Below are positions 1-6,483 of a stretch of DNA of 10,747 nt, one piece after another. The position numbers were made by a program, and so were the translations under genes. Each line of letters begins with the position of its first letter. Position 1 is the stretch's first letter. This DNA is from Candidatus Dormiibacterota bacterium (GTDB lineage: Bacteria > Chloroflexota > Dormibacteria > Dormibacterales > Dormibacteraceae): NCBI GenBank assembly GCA_955652585.1, contig CATPBF010000174.1, forward strand, positions 1 to 10,747, read 5' to 3'. The notes below the pieces were generated by a model. It made no database searches. It worked only from the letters and a program-made list of their open reading frames with translations, and was not told the DNA's origin.

Positions 1-2
1 GG

Positions 3-185
3 CTCTCGAATGAGGACCTCAGCATGGTGCCGGCAGAGGCGATGGGCGAGGACCAGATCGCGCTCCAGCGGATCGGCAATCGGATCCAGGCCGAAGGCTT
101 GCGCCGCCTCCGCCGCTTCGACAGCGGCCAGGGTTATGCCGCTTCAGCGCCCTTTCTGCGAGGGCGTGGCTGCGCTGGCAGCTGA
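3..185 (+). pseudogene. N-terminal fragment of DUF222/HNH endonuclease gene, frameshifted
   Basis: This fragment reads in the frame starting at base 3. It is open from the window edge and ends at TGA 183-185. Its translation (…MGEDQIALQRIGNRIQAEG…RRFDSGQGYAAS) resembles the N-terminal helix of DUF222 proteins, where a long amphipathic helix leads into an 'FD..G.YA..G' turn. After about base 147 this frame loses similarity. The expected continuation (ALSARAWLRWQLNLT) appears in the frame of the downstream HNH ORF instead. One extra G in the TCAGCGCC stretch at 144-151 would give S-G-A-L and join the two. The true start codon lies before base 1. It is either a genuine disrupted gene or a single-base sequence error; the intact downstream coding pattern slightly favours an error or a recent event. 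Confidence 0.65.
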
Positions 186-220
186 ACCTGACGGTTACGA
201 CGGCCTCGGAGCGGGTCGCG

Positions 221-1105
221 ATGTCGCGGAAGCTGGTTGCCCTACCACAAACAGAGCAGGCCCTCGCCGATGGCGACATCAGCTACCGGCACGCGACCCT
301 CATCGCGGAGACCGCAAGCCAGCTCGGCGACAAGTTCCAGGCTCAAGCGGAGACGATCCTTGTCGACACCTCCAAGGAAGTAGACCCCTGGCGGTTGCAG
401 CGAGCGATCTGGCACTTGAAGCACTGCCTCGACGCCGACGGCGTGCTCAGCGATGCCAACAAGGCCAACAGCCGGCGCTTCCTTCACCTGAGCCAGACGT
501 TCGACGGCGTCTATCGGATCGACGGTTGGCTCGACCCGGAGGGCGGCGCGGTCCTCAACACGGCCTTGGATTCAGTCATGGGACCCAGGCTTGCAGATGA
601 CGACCGGAGTGCGGCGGAGCGCCGCGCCGATGCAGCGGTGGAGATGGCGCGCCGGCAGCTGGACGGTGGCCAGCTCCCCGAGGTCGGGGGTCAGAAGCCA
701 CACCTGGCGGTCAGCGTCGACATGTCGACCCTGAGCAAGGAGCCGGGCTCGATGGCGGCCGAGCTCGAGTGGTCGCAGCCGATTCCGGCCGAGACCGCGC
801 GCCGGCTGGCGTGCGACGCCGCGATCACGCCCATCATCGACGGCGAGGCCGACCACACCACCCGGGTGGTGCCGGGTGCCACGCGGCGCGCATTGATCGC
901 CAGAGACAAGGGCTGTCGGTTTCCTGGTTGCGACTGCCCGCCGGCGTGGACGGATGCGCACCACATCAAACATTGGGCGGACGGCGGCTCGACGACCCTC
1001 GACAACCTGATCCTTCTGTGTCGCCGGCATCACCGGCTGGTGCACGAAGAGGGCTGGACGCTGGAGCTCGCGCCGGATCGAGAGCTGGTCGCGATCCCGC
1101 CCTAG
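221..1105 (+). CDS. DUF222 domain HNH endonuclease (C-terminal part)
   Basis: This is a McrA-like HNH endonuclease of the DUF222-HNH family, common in high-GC soil bacteria; its cellular role is poorly defined. Numbering from ATG 221, residues 1-150 are the DUF222 helical region (SYRHATLIAE, then DGWLDPEGGAVL at 101-112). The nuclease is at 228-275: C232 and C237, then AHHIKHW (H247/H248), N262, and C267-R-R-H-H271. That is the zinc-binding CxxC…HH…CxxH pattern of active family members. ATG 221 is only the first in-frame Met and is unlikely to be the native start, because family-like sequence (ARAWLRWQLNLT) continues upstream in this frame to about base 147. There the gene appears frameshifted relative to its N-terminal fragment. 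Its TAG stop shares CTAG (1102-1105) with the stop of the convergent gene. No partner suggesting a defence or restriction role is adjacent except that convergent nuclease-like gene. Confidence 0.85.
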   Translation: MSRKLVALPQTEQALADGDISYRHATLIAETASQLGDKFQAQAETILVDTSKEVDPWRLQRAIWHLKHCLDADGVLSDANKANSRRFLHLSQTFDGVYRIDGWLDPEGGAVLNTALDSVMGPRLADDDRSAAERRADAAVEMARRQLDGGQLPEVGGQKPHLAVSVDMSTLSKEPGSMAAELEWSQPIPAETARRLACDAAITPIIDGEADHTTRVVPGATRRALIARDKGCRFPGCDCPPAWTDAHHIKHWADGGSTTLDNLILLCRRHHRLVHEEGWTLELAPDRELVAIPP

Positions 1106-2088
1106 AGTTTCGCCCTCACCGACAACGTCGCGGCAATCAGCTGACCCAACTCAGCGAGCGGGCGCCGGTATGGAGTCAATCGTCCCCACTTGAGAGGGCT
1201 GTCCGGGTAGTAAGGAAATCTCAGGTGTCCGCGATACGGCGGCACGATCTCGCCGACCTCCAGCGACGGGATCACCACGCATTCGTCGCGAAAGCTCATC
1301 GCATCGCGATCCCAGGCCACCGCAACGACCCAAATGGTCGCGCTCGGGCGGAAGCTGGCCAGGTCGATGTCGATCGTGCCATTCGGATGCTTGCCGTCCA
1401 CCCCAATCGTCTTGACCTGAATCCCGAGCACGTGACGCGACTTCTCATGAAGCACCACGATCTCGGCGGTCTCGAGGTCCGGAAACGCCCGGTAGATCGT
1501 CAGCTCGCCGACATCGGATAAGCGGCGCGTCACCTCCACCTCACCCCTGAAGCCGGTGGCCCGCGCGATGGCGCCGCGAATACGCGATGGCGGGGAGACT
1601 TTGAGCTTCGGCTTGATGCCGGCCAGGAGCGCGGCCGCGAGGTCGCCTTTGGGAAAGACAAATCGCGACCACCGGCTCGGCCGGCCGGGCACGAACGACA
1701 CTTGCGCCGCGACCACCGGCTTGCCTCGGGCGGTGCTCCGAATCGCCAGGCGCGCAAATTCGCGCTCGCTGGTCAGCAGCACGAAAGGCCCGATGTGATC
1801 GCCATCGAGTGCGACGCCGATGATCAGCGCGTCCGGATCGACGAGACTCGACTCGCCAACAGTGATTTGCAACGAACCGTTGCGCAGTTGTGACCGGCCC
1901 TTCACCTGCACCGGAATCCACCGGCTGTCGTCAAGCCGGTGGATCAGCGCATCGACGCCGCGATCGAGCATCGGGAGAAAAACGTGCAGCCGCCCGTGCG
2001 ACTGCACGACCAGCTCGACCCAAACCTCCCACTCCGCCAGCTGGCCCACGACGCTGTCCTGGTCGCGGTGCCACGAGGCCGATGTCAC
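1102..2088 (-). CDS. Unrecognised protein with two PD-(D/E)XK-like (QxK) cores
   Basis: I do not recognise a named family. The 328-residue soluble protein appears to contain two similar halves. Half 1 has GQLAEWEVWVELV (E19/E21), RGVDALI (D46) and IPVQVKG (Q61, K63). Half 2 has GFRGEVEVTRRL (E183/E185), PDLETAEIVV (D204, E209) and LGIQVKT (Q224, K226). The acidic residue lies 17 residues before the lysine in both (D46-K63, E209-K226). An E…D…QxK order is that of PD-(D/E)XK nucleases; the Mrr type also uses Q in place of the middle acid. The last 100 residues are not assignable. The start is GTG at 2088, 13 bases after the nitrilase stop, with no clear Shine-Dalgarno; no ATG offers a better alternative. 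It is the last gene of the minus-strand cluster. It may be a nuclease or a DNA-binding relic; activity is inference. Confidence 0.7.
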   Translation of the reverse strand: MTSASWHRDQDSVVGQLAEWEVWVELVVQSHGRLHVFLPMLDRGVDALIHRLDDSRWIPVQVKGRSQLRNGSLQITVGESSLVDPDALIIGVALDGDHIGPFVLLTSEREFARLAIRSTARGKPVVAAQVSFVPGRPSRWSRFVFPKGDLAAALLAGIKPKLKVSPPSRIRGAIARATGFRGEVEVTRRLSDVGELTIYRAFPDLETAEIVVLHEKSRHVLGIQVKTIGVDGKHPNGTIDIDLASFRPSATIWVVAVAWDRDAMSFRDECVVIPSLEVGEIVPPYRGHLRFPYYPDSPLKWGRLTPYRRPLAELGQLIAATLSVRAKL

Positions 2089-2101
2089 ATCAGAGCGACT
2101 G

Positions 2102-3073
2102 TTAGCGAGGGCCCGAACCGAAGTCGACTGGAGACCGCGCGTCTCGGTTCACCTCGAGCTTGAAGATATCCGGGCGCCCGTAGTGCCCGGCGACGTCGAG
2201 GGTTCGCTTCGCCGCCGACGAACGCGCGGGGTCGCAGTCCGCGAATAGGATGCCGTGCTTCTCGTGCAGCGGTCCGGCCACCAGCTTGCCGTCCGGGGCG
2301 ACGATCACCGAATCGCCCGGGTTGAACCAATCCTCGAGGTCCGGGAACAAACGGGCCCGATCTGGGAAGTCCGCGGGGATGTCCTTCCCTCTCATCGCCG
2401 TCCCATTGCCCAGCACCCAGCACCGCCCTTCGGCGGCAATGTGCCGCATGGTCGACACCCATGTGCCGCCGGCATCCCAGGTCGGCGCTACGTACACCTC
2501 GCAGCCCTGCGCAAACAGGCTGAACCGCGCCAGCGGCATGTAATTCTCCCAGCAGATCAGTGAGCCGATCCTGCCCGCGGGCGTTTCGATCACCCGCAGC
2601 CCGCGAGCATCCCCCACGCCCCACACCATCCGCTCCGGGTTCGTGGGCATGAGCTTGCGGTGCCGGTTGAGCACCTCGCCGTCGGGCCCGATCAGGACGA
2701 CTGTGTTGTAGAGGGTGCCCCGGCTGAATTCCGAGTCGCGCTCGTGAACGCCGATCGAGACCGTCTGCTTGAGGCGCCGCGCCGCCGCCTGGAGAGGCTT
2801 CAAGTGGCCGGCGTTCAGGTCGACCGCATTCTCGAGCAGGCGCGCGTGGATCTTGCCCATGAGCTCGTAATCGTCGCCCGGTCGCAGCCGCCACACCCAT
2901 TCCGGATAGCCCGGCAGCCAGGTCTCGGGAAACGAGACGAATCGCGCCCCGCCGGCAGCCGCCTCCTCCATGAGTTGGACACCACGCTTGATCGTCTTGT
3001 CCCGGTGCAGAAGCACTGGCGGGTGCTGCACGACGGCGACCCGATGGGGACTCGCGGCTTTCTTCTTCGCCAT
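2102..3073 (-). CDS. Nitrilase (carbon-nitrogen hydrolase superfamily)
   Basis: A cytoplasmic nitrilase that would hydrolyse an organic nitrile to carboxylate and ammonia. The Glu-Lys-Cys triad is complete: E50 in FPETWLPGYPEW, K140 in HRKLMPTNPERMVWG, and C174 in LICWENYMP. The CWEN[YF]MP context and the PT..ER..WG.GD motif mark true nitrilases rather than amidases or N-carbamoylases; cyanide dihydratases usually have a different residue after CWE. A late GHYGRPDIF motif (297-305) is also typical of nitrilases. At 323 residues, length is normal. ATG 3073 precedes a basic MAKKKAASPH leader; no obvious ribosome-binding site is visible. It lies 33 bases after the HMG-CoA lyase gene and 13 before the QxK protein. 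Substrate (aliphatic, aromatic or arylacetonitrile) cannot be decided from sequence alone, and no nitrile hydratase or amidase is adjacent. Confidence 0.93.
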   Translation of the reverse strand: MAKKKAASPHRVAVVQHPPVLLHRDKTIKRGVQLMEEAAAGGARFVSFPETWLPGYPEWVWRLRPGDDYELMGKIHARLLENAVDLNAGHLKPLQAAARRLKQTVSIGVHERDSEFSRGTLYNTVVLIGPDGEVLNRHRKLMPTNPERMVWGVGDARGLRVIETPAGRIGSLICWENYMPLARFSLFAQGCEVYVAPTWDAGGTWVSTMRHIAAEGRCWVLGNGTAMRGKDIPADFPDRARLFPDLEDWFNPGDSVIVAPDGKLVAGPLHEKHGILFADCDPARSSAAKRTLDVAGHYGRPDIFKLEVNRDARSPVDFGSGPR

Positions 3074-3106
3074 GACGCCATGTTGACAGCGCCACGAGCC
3101 GGCGGT

Positions 3107-3997
3107 CTATCCGGTGCCTGGGAAATCTCCGGCGCGCGCGACCATGCCCGGCAGCTCCTTGCCCAGCTGCTGCCCAAGCCAGCGCGAGCATTCGATGAGG
3201 GCGTCGAGGTCGATCCCGGTGTCCACGCCCATCCCCCGCAGCAAGTAGTCGAGGTCCTCGGTGGCGATGTTGCCGGTCGCCTTGGGCGCGAACGGGCACC
3301 CGCCGGCGCCCCCCACCGACGCGTCTAGCGAAACCACTCCCCGCTCGAGCGCTGTCAGCGCGTTCGCGTAGCCGGTGTTGCGCGTGTTGTGGAAGTGCGC
3401 GCCCACTGCCGCGCCGAGCTCTCGCGCCCCCCGGACCAGTGCTTTGACCTGCGACGGCACGCCCACCCCAATGGTGTCCGCCAGGCAGACCTCGTCCGGC
3501 GGGATGGCCATCAGCCGCTCAACCAGATCGAGGACGCGCGGGACCGGGACGACGCCTTCGAACGGGCATCCGAACGCAACGCTGATCGTCACCGTGACCG
3601 GCACCCGGTCCGAGCGGGCTTTGGCCACAAGTGACAGAGCCGTCTTCAGGCCTTCCTCGGTGGTGGCGTTCTGGTTGCGCCGGCCGAACTCATCCGTGGC
3701 CGCGAATGCGTAATGGACCTCGTCGACTCCGGCCGCGATCGCGCGGTCGTATCCCTTCTCGTTGAGGACCAGGCCCGCGTATGACGTGCCCGGTCGCCGG
3801 TGCACCGCGGCCATGACGTCCTCGGCGCCCGCCATCTGGGGCACGAGCTTTGGGTTGACGAAGCTCGCCGCTTCGATTCGCTTCAATCCCGCGGCCGCCA
3901 GCCGGTCGCATAGGTCCGCGCGCACCGCCGGCTCGAGCACGCGGTCCTCGTTCTGCAGCCCATCTCGGGGACCGACATCGCAGACGATCAAGCTCAC
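3107..3997 (-). CDS. mvaB: Hydroxymethylglutaryl-CoA lyase
   Basis: A member of the HMGL-like DRE-TIM metallolyase family. It cleaves (S)-3-hydroxy-3-methylglutaryl-CoA to acetyl-CoA and acetoacetate, the last step of leucine catabolism. Key residues are in place: R11-D12 in DVGPRDGLQNE, the metal ligands H201 and H203 in GAHFHNTRNTGYAN, the catalytic C234 in the glycine-rich GGAGGCPFAP loop, and N243 in ATGNIATEDL, nine residues after the Cys as in characterised lyases. The SVGG.GGCP.AP…GN.ATED string distinguishes it from isopropylmalate or citramalate synthases. Length (296) is normal. The start is GTG at 3997; upstream bases make it ATGTGAGC, but the ATG is out of frame and runs straight into TGA. 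The start lies 29 bases after the phosphoesterase stop. No leucine-pathway neighbours (acyl-CoA dehydrogenase, carboxylase) are in the window, so its pathway context is unproven. Confidence 0.93.
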   Translation of the reverse strand: MSLIVCDVGPRDGLQNEDRVLEPAVRADLCDRLAAAGLKRIEAASFVNPKLVPQMAGAEDVMAAVHRRPGTSYAGLVLNEKGYDRAIAAGVDEVHYAFAATDEFGRRNQNATTEEGLKTALSLVAKARSDRVPVTVTISVAFGCPFEGVVPVPRVLDLVERLMAIPPDEVCLADTIGVGVPSQVKALVRGARELGAAVGAHFHNTRNTGYANALTALERGVVSLDASVGGAGGCPFAPKATGNIATEDLDYLLRGMGVDTGIDLDALIECSRWLGQQLGKELPGMVARAGDFPGTG

Positions 3998-4026
3998 ATA
4001 GATAAAGGTAGAGCGGGCGAACGGCG

Positions 4027-4872
4027 CTAGCCCACCAGGTCGTTCATCGGCTGGGCTTGTGCCGCCTTGCCCAGGCGGCCGACGCCCATGAGGTCCTCGA
4101 TCGTCGCCAGCAGCGAATAGTGGTCGTACGACTTACTGCTCGCTCGGTGTCCCACACCAGGCGCGACCACCAGCGTCAGCACCTGGTTGGAGGCACTGTG
4201 GTCGTCCTCGTCCCAGGTGATGAAGAGGACGCCGGAGTTCTTCCACGCGCTCGAATTGGTGATCTCCCCCACCGTTTGCTTCAGCCAGTCGTCGCCGGTC
4301 GCCACGGGGCAGTCGTGGGTGTCGTGGCACATGTCGGGAGTGATCCAGCTGAATCGCGGCGTGTTGCCCGCCAGGTCGCCGGCGAACGTCGCGAACGGCA
4401 CCACGTTGGACGGGCAGGCGCCGCCGTAAAAGGCGAAGGGATTGTGGCCGGGGTCGTATGGGACCGGGCTGTTCAGGCAGCCCCCGTCGCCCAGGCCCTC
4501 CATGTACGCGCGCCACGTCACACCGGCGGAGGTGAGCTGGGTGCCAAGGTCCTGCTTGGGCAGCACGTGGTAACTGTCGTCCGCGAGTCCCCACGTGGAG
4601 CCGGAGGTCAGCGCCAGGTAGTTCGGGACGCTGGGGTGGGTGATCGCGTGGTAGTTGTTCGCGACCCCGTACGTCGCGGCCACGGACGCCGTGAACTGGC
4701 CGGCCAGCGCCTCCTGGGCCGAATGGTTCTCCATGACGATGAGGAAGACGTGCCGGGCGACCCCGGGATCGACATGTCCGCCACCCCCACATGCGCCCAA
4801 CACCACTGGCACGAGAATGACAGCCGCTATTTTCTGCAGCCTCTTGATTTTTAGAGTTACTCTATTTATCAT
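4027..4872 (-). CDS. Lipoprotein phosphoesterase (acid phosphatase/phospholipase C-like)
   Basis: A phosphoesterase-family (alkaline-phosphatase fold, PF04185-like) hydrolase acting outside the cytoplasm. The N-terminus is a lipoprotein signal: basic KIKRLQK, the hydrophobic stretch AAVILVPVVL, and lipobox LGAC with C28, followed by a glycine spacer. Family motifs follow: HVFLIVMENHS (E48, N49), NYHAITHPSVPNYLAL (75-88), DMCHDTHDC (D180, H183), FITWDEDD (D221, E222, D223), and YDHYSLLATIEDLMG (H251) near the C-terminus. These match phosphatidylinositol-phosphate phosphatase or acid phosphatase relatives more than large bacterial phospholipases C. It has 281 residues. ATG 4872 is the only start that keeps the signal peptide. 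It has no Shine-Dalgarno, but GATATA at 4883-4878 lies five bases upstream of the ATG, so a leaderless transcript is possible (weak). Its first codons overlap the promoter and operator of the divergent exporter operon. The exact substrate is unknown. Confidence 0.85.
   Translation of the reverse strand: MINRVTLKIKRLQKIAAVILVPVVLGACGGGGHVDPGVARHVFLIVMENHSAQEALAGQFTASVAATYGVANNYHAITHPSVPNYLALTSGSTWGLADDSYHVLPKQDLGTQLTSAGVTWRAYMEGLGDGGCLNSPVPYDPGHNPFAFYGGACPSNVVPFATFAGDLAGNTPRFSWITPDMCHDTHDCPVATGDDWLKQTVGEITNSSAWKNSGVLFITWDEDDHSASNQVLTLVVAPGVGHRASSKSYDHYSLLATIEDLMGVGRLGKAAQAQPMNDLVG
4844..4872 (+). promoter_or_regulatory. Predicted sigma-70-type promoter of the exporter-TetR operon
   Basis: TTGATT (4844-4849) and TATCAT (4867-4872) are separated by exactly 17 bases. 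They match the -35 and -10 consensus at four and five of six positions. This is the most AT-rich stretch in a GC-rich window. Transcription would start near 4879, giving a leader of about 27 bases before ATG 4906. The -10 hexamer includes the complement of the divergent phosphoesterase start codon, so the two genes share this short region. No experimental support. Confidence 0.55.
4852..4864. promoter_or_regulatory. Candidate TetR operator palindrome
   Basis: TAGAGT-T-ACTCTA is a perfect 6-1-6 inverted repeat lying between the predicted -35 and -10 hexamers of the exporter-TetR operon. Binding there would block RNA polymerase, the usual arrangement for an autoregulating TetR repressor. It also lies within codons 3-7 of the divergent phosphoesterase gene. 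The length is a little short for a TetR-family site (commonly about 15-20 bases), so the assignment is inference from position and symmetry. Confidence 0.45.
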
Positions 4873-4891
4873 GTGGCTATATCAAATGGGG

Positions 4892-4897
4892 AGGAGG
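4892..4897 (+). promoter_or_regulatory. Strong Shine-Dalgarno fixing the exporter start
   Basis: AGGAGG (extending to AGGAGGTG) lies 8 bases before ATG 4906. It decides against the upstream in-frame GTG at 4873, which has no ribosome-binding site and would precede the predicted transcription start. It is the clearest Shine-Dalgarno in the window. Confidence 0.85.
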
Positions 4898-4905
4898 TGT
4901 TCGAG

Positions 4906-6483
4906 ATGAGCATGACCACAGTAGGAACAACGCCGGAGAGGCTGAGAGGGCGCTGGTTGGGCCTCGCCGCCCTCACCGTGAGCGGGCTGGTGCTGGGGCT
5001 CGACATCACGATCCTCGTCACCGCCCTCCCCACGCTGTCGGCGAAGCTCAACGCCACCACCGACCAGCTGCAGTGGATGTCCGCCGCATACACGCTCGCG
5101 CTGGCGGGCTTCATGCTCCCGGCCGGGGTGCTCGGCGACCGGCTGGGCCGCAAGCGGATGCTGCTGATCGGCCTGGCGACGTTCGGGATCTCGTCGGTGA
5201 TCGCAAGCCAGATGACCACCGCCGGCGGCTTGATTCTCATGCGCGTCGTCATGGGCTTCAGCGGCGCCATCGTCCTGCCGCTCATGACGTCAATGCTGCC
5301 GTCGATGTTCCGCGAAGACGAGCGCCAGCGCGCCATCGGGATCTCGGGCGCCGGTGCGTTCATCGGCCTGCCGCTCGGACCGCTGCTCGCCGGCTGGCTG
5401 CTGACGCACTACGACTGGGGCTCCATCTTCTTGATCAACGCGCCGGTGGTCGTGATCGCAGTGATCGGCGTGTGGTTCTTCGTGCCGGAGAGCAAGGACC
5501 CGCAGGCGCGCAAGCTCGACTGGATCGGCGCCGTCCTCGAGGTGCTCGGGGTGACAGGCATCGTCTACGGCATCATCGAGGAACCCATCCGCGGCTGGTC
5601 CGACACGCAGGTGTGGGGCCCGGTTGCCGGCGGCGCGGTGCTGGTCGCCGCATTCGCGATGTGGCAGCTGCGCACCCGGTTTCCGCTCATCGACCTCAAG
5701 CTGTTCAGGAGTGCACGATTCTCGCTGGCGACGGTCGCCTTCACGATCGTGGGCTTCGCCATGACAGGAGTCCTCTTCATCCTCTCGCCGTTCCTCCAGA
5801 TCGTGCAGGGCAACGACGCCCAGGGCACCGGCGTCCGGCTGATCCCGTTGATCGCGGCCATGATGGTGGGGGCGATCAGCACCGACTGGTTCGCCAAGCG
5901 CTTGGGCTCCAAGATCGTGGTCACAGGCGGAATGCTGGGCAACGCGGTCGGGATGTTCATCCTCTCGCGCGTCGGCGTCGATACCGGGTATGGGCAGGTG
6001 GCCCTTGCTCTCGCCGTCATAGGAATCAGCATCGCGTTCACCATGATCCCCGCGCTCGACGCCATCCTCGGTTCCCTGCCCGCGGGCGAGACGGGCGCCG
6101 GCAGCGCGCTCACGCGAACGCTGCAGAACATCGGCTCGTCGTTCGGCGTCGCCATCATGGGCAGCATCCTGAACAGCGCATACCAGTCCCACATCAGCGG
6201 ACAGCTCGTGGGCCTGCCCGCGCAGGTGCAAGCCGCCGCTCAGAGCAGCGTCGCCGTCGCGGCCGCGATCGCCCGCCACCTTCCGAGCCCGCTCGGCGCG
6301 CGCCTGCTGCGAGCGGCCCAGGAGTCTTACTCTCAGGGCATGTCGGAGGTGATGCTCGTGAGCGCCGCGCTGATGATCGCGGGCGCGATCCTGATGGCGC
6401 TTTTCCTCCCGGCCAGGGCACCCCAGGAATCCCCTCTCCCCGGAGGGGAGAGGGTTAGGGAGAGGGGCGTGAGCGTGCCATGA
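4906..6483 (+). CDS. MFS drug exporter, DHA2 (EmrB/QacA) family
   Basis: A proton-driven multidrug exporter of the inner membrane, predicted to have 14 membrane spans. From ATG 4906 it is 525 residues, normal for DHA2. Span 1 carries the DHA2 motif GLDITILVTALP (31-42, D33). Motif A is GVLGDRLGRKR (74-84). Motif C is the glycine/proline-rich IGLPLGPLLAGW (153-164) in span 5. GETGAGSALTRTLQNIGSSFG (394-414) is typical of the late spans. The start is set by AGGAGG 8 bases upstream; an in-frame GTG at 4873 is less likely. The last 15 or so residues (SPLPGGERVRERG and on) are encoded by a dispersed palindromic repeat and probably add no function. The stop overlaps the TetR start at ATGA (6480-6483), so the two are co-translated. 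Expression is probably controlled by that TetR through the palindrome at 4852-4864. The drug substrate cannot be predicted. Confidence 0.93.
   Translation: MSMTTVGTTPERLRGRWLGLAALTVSGLVLGLDITILVTALPTLSAKLNATTDQLQWMSAAYTLALAGFMLPAGVLGDRLGRKRMLLIGLATFGISSVIASQMTTAGGLILMRVVMGFSGAIVLPLMTSMLPSMFREDERQRAIGISGAGAFIGLPLGPLLAGWLLTHYDWGSIFLINAPVVVIAVIGVWFFVPESKDPQARKLDWIGAVLEVLGVTGIVYGIIEEPIRGWSDTQVWGPVAGGAVLVAAFAMWQLRTRFPLIDLKLFRSARFSLATVAFTIVGFAMTGVLFILSPFLQIVQGNDAQGTGVRLIPLIAAMMVGAISTDWFAKRLGSKIVVTGGMLGNAVGMFILSRVGVDTGYGQVALALAVIGISIAFTMIPALDAILGSLPAGETGAGSALTRTLQNIGSSFGVAIMGSILNSAYQSHISGQLVGLPAQVQAAAQSSVAVAAAIARHLPSPLGARLLRAAQESYSQGMSEVMLVSAALMIAGAILMALFLPARAPQESPLPGGERVRERGVSVP
6431..6467. repeat. 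GC-rich palindromic dispersed repeat inside the exporter 3' end
   Basis: The left arm CCCTCTCCCC (6432-6441) pairs perfectly with GGGGAGAGGG (6445-6454) across a GGA loop. A second copy of the purine arm, GGGAGAGGGG (6458-6467) after a TTA spacer, pairs perfectly with 6431-6440, so two mutually exclusive hairpins are possible. Elements of this kind are familiar intergenic repeats in many GC-rich bacterial genomes and are recognisable when translated as tails like PLPxGERxRxRG. Here it is read in frame as SPLPGGERVRERG. The last purine arm ends 12 bases before the TetR ATG. Only one copy is in this window. Confidence 0.75.

Noticed and set aside
10..600. A 196-codon plus-strand frame beginning at ATG 10
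   Set aside because: Its translation is Arg/Ser/Ala-rich and matches nothing; the DUF222 pattern is carried by the other two plus frames.
1..2088. A defence or restriction island (HNH nuclease beside a QxK nuclease-like gene)
   Set aside because: The two genes are convergent, not an operon. The HNH gene is a common DUF222 type and appears frameshifted, and no methylase, helicase or recombinase is nearby.
2085..3299. A long open frame on the minus strand (404 codons) over the nitrilase gene
   Set aside because: It is arginine-, alanine- and glycine-rich with no family motif and lies across a nitrilase with a complete catalytic triad; it is a GC-rich shadow frame.
4057..4854. A 265-codon plus-strand frame opposite the phosphoesterase
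   Set aside because: It is an antisense shadow with no recognisable domain; the minus strand has a lipobox and the phosphoesterase motifs.
4873..4905. Exporter start at GTG 4873
   Set aside because: It has no ribosome-binding site and would precede the predicted transcription start; ATG 4906 has AGGAGG 8 bases upstream.
5073..6458. A 461-codon plus-strand frame and a 329-codon minus-strand frame (6279-5290) over the exporter
   Set aside because: Both are rich in Arg, Asp, His and Gly without motifs; the exporter frame has all the DHA2 motifs and a strong ribosome-binding site.
6431..6467. Rho-independent terminator at the exporter end
   Set aside because: The hairpin has no downstream U-tract and lies inside the coding sequence before a translationally coupled gene; it fits a dispersed repeat better.
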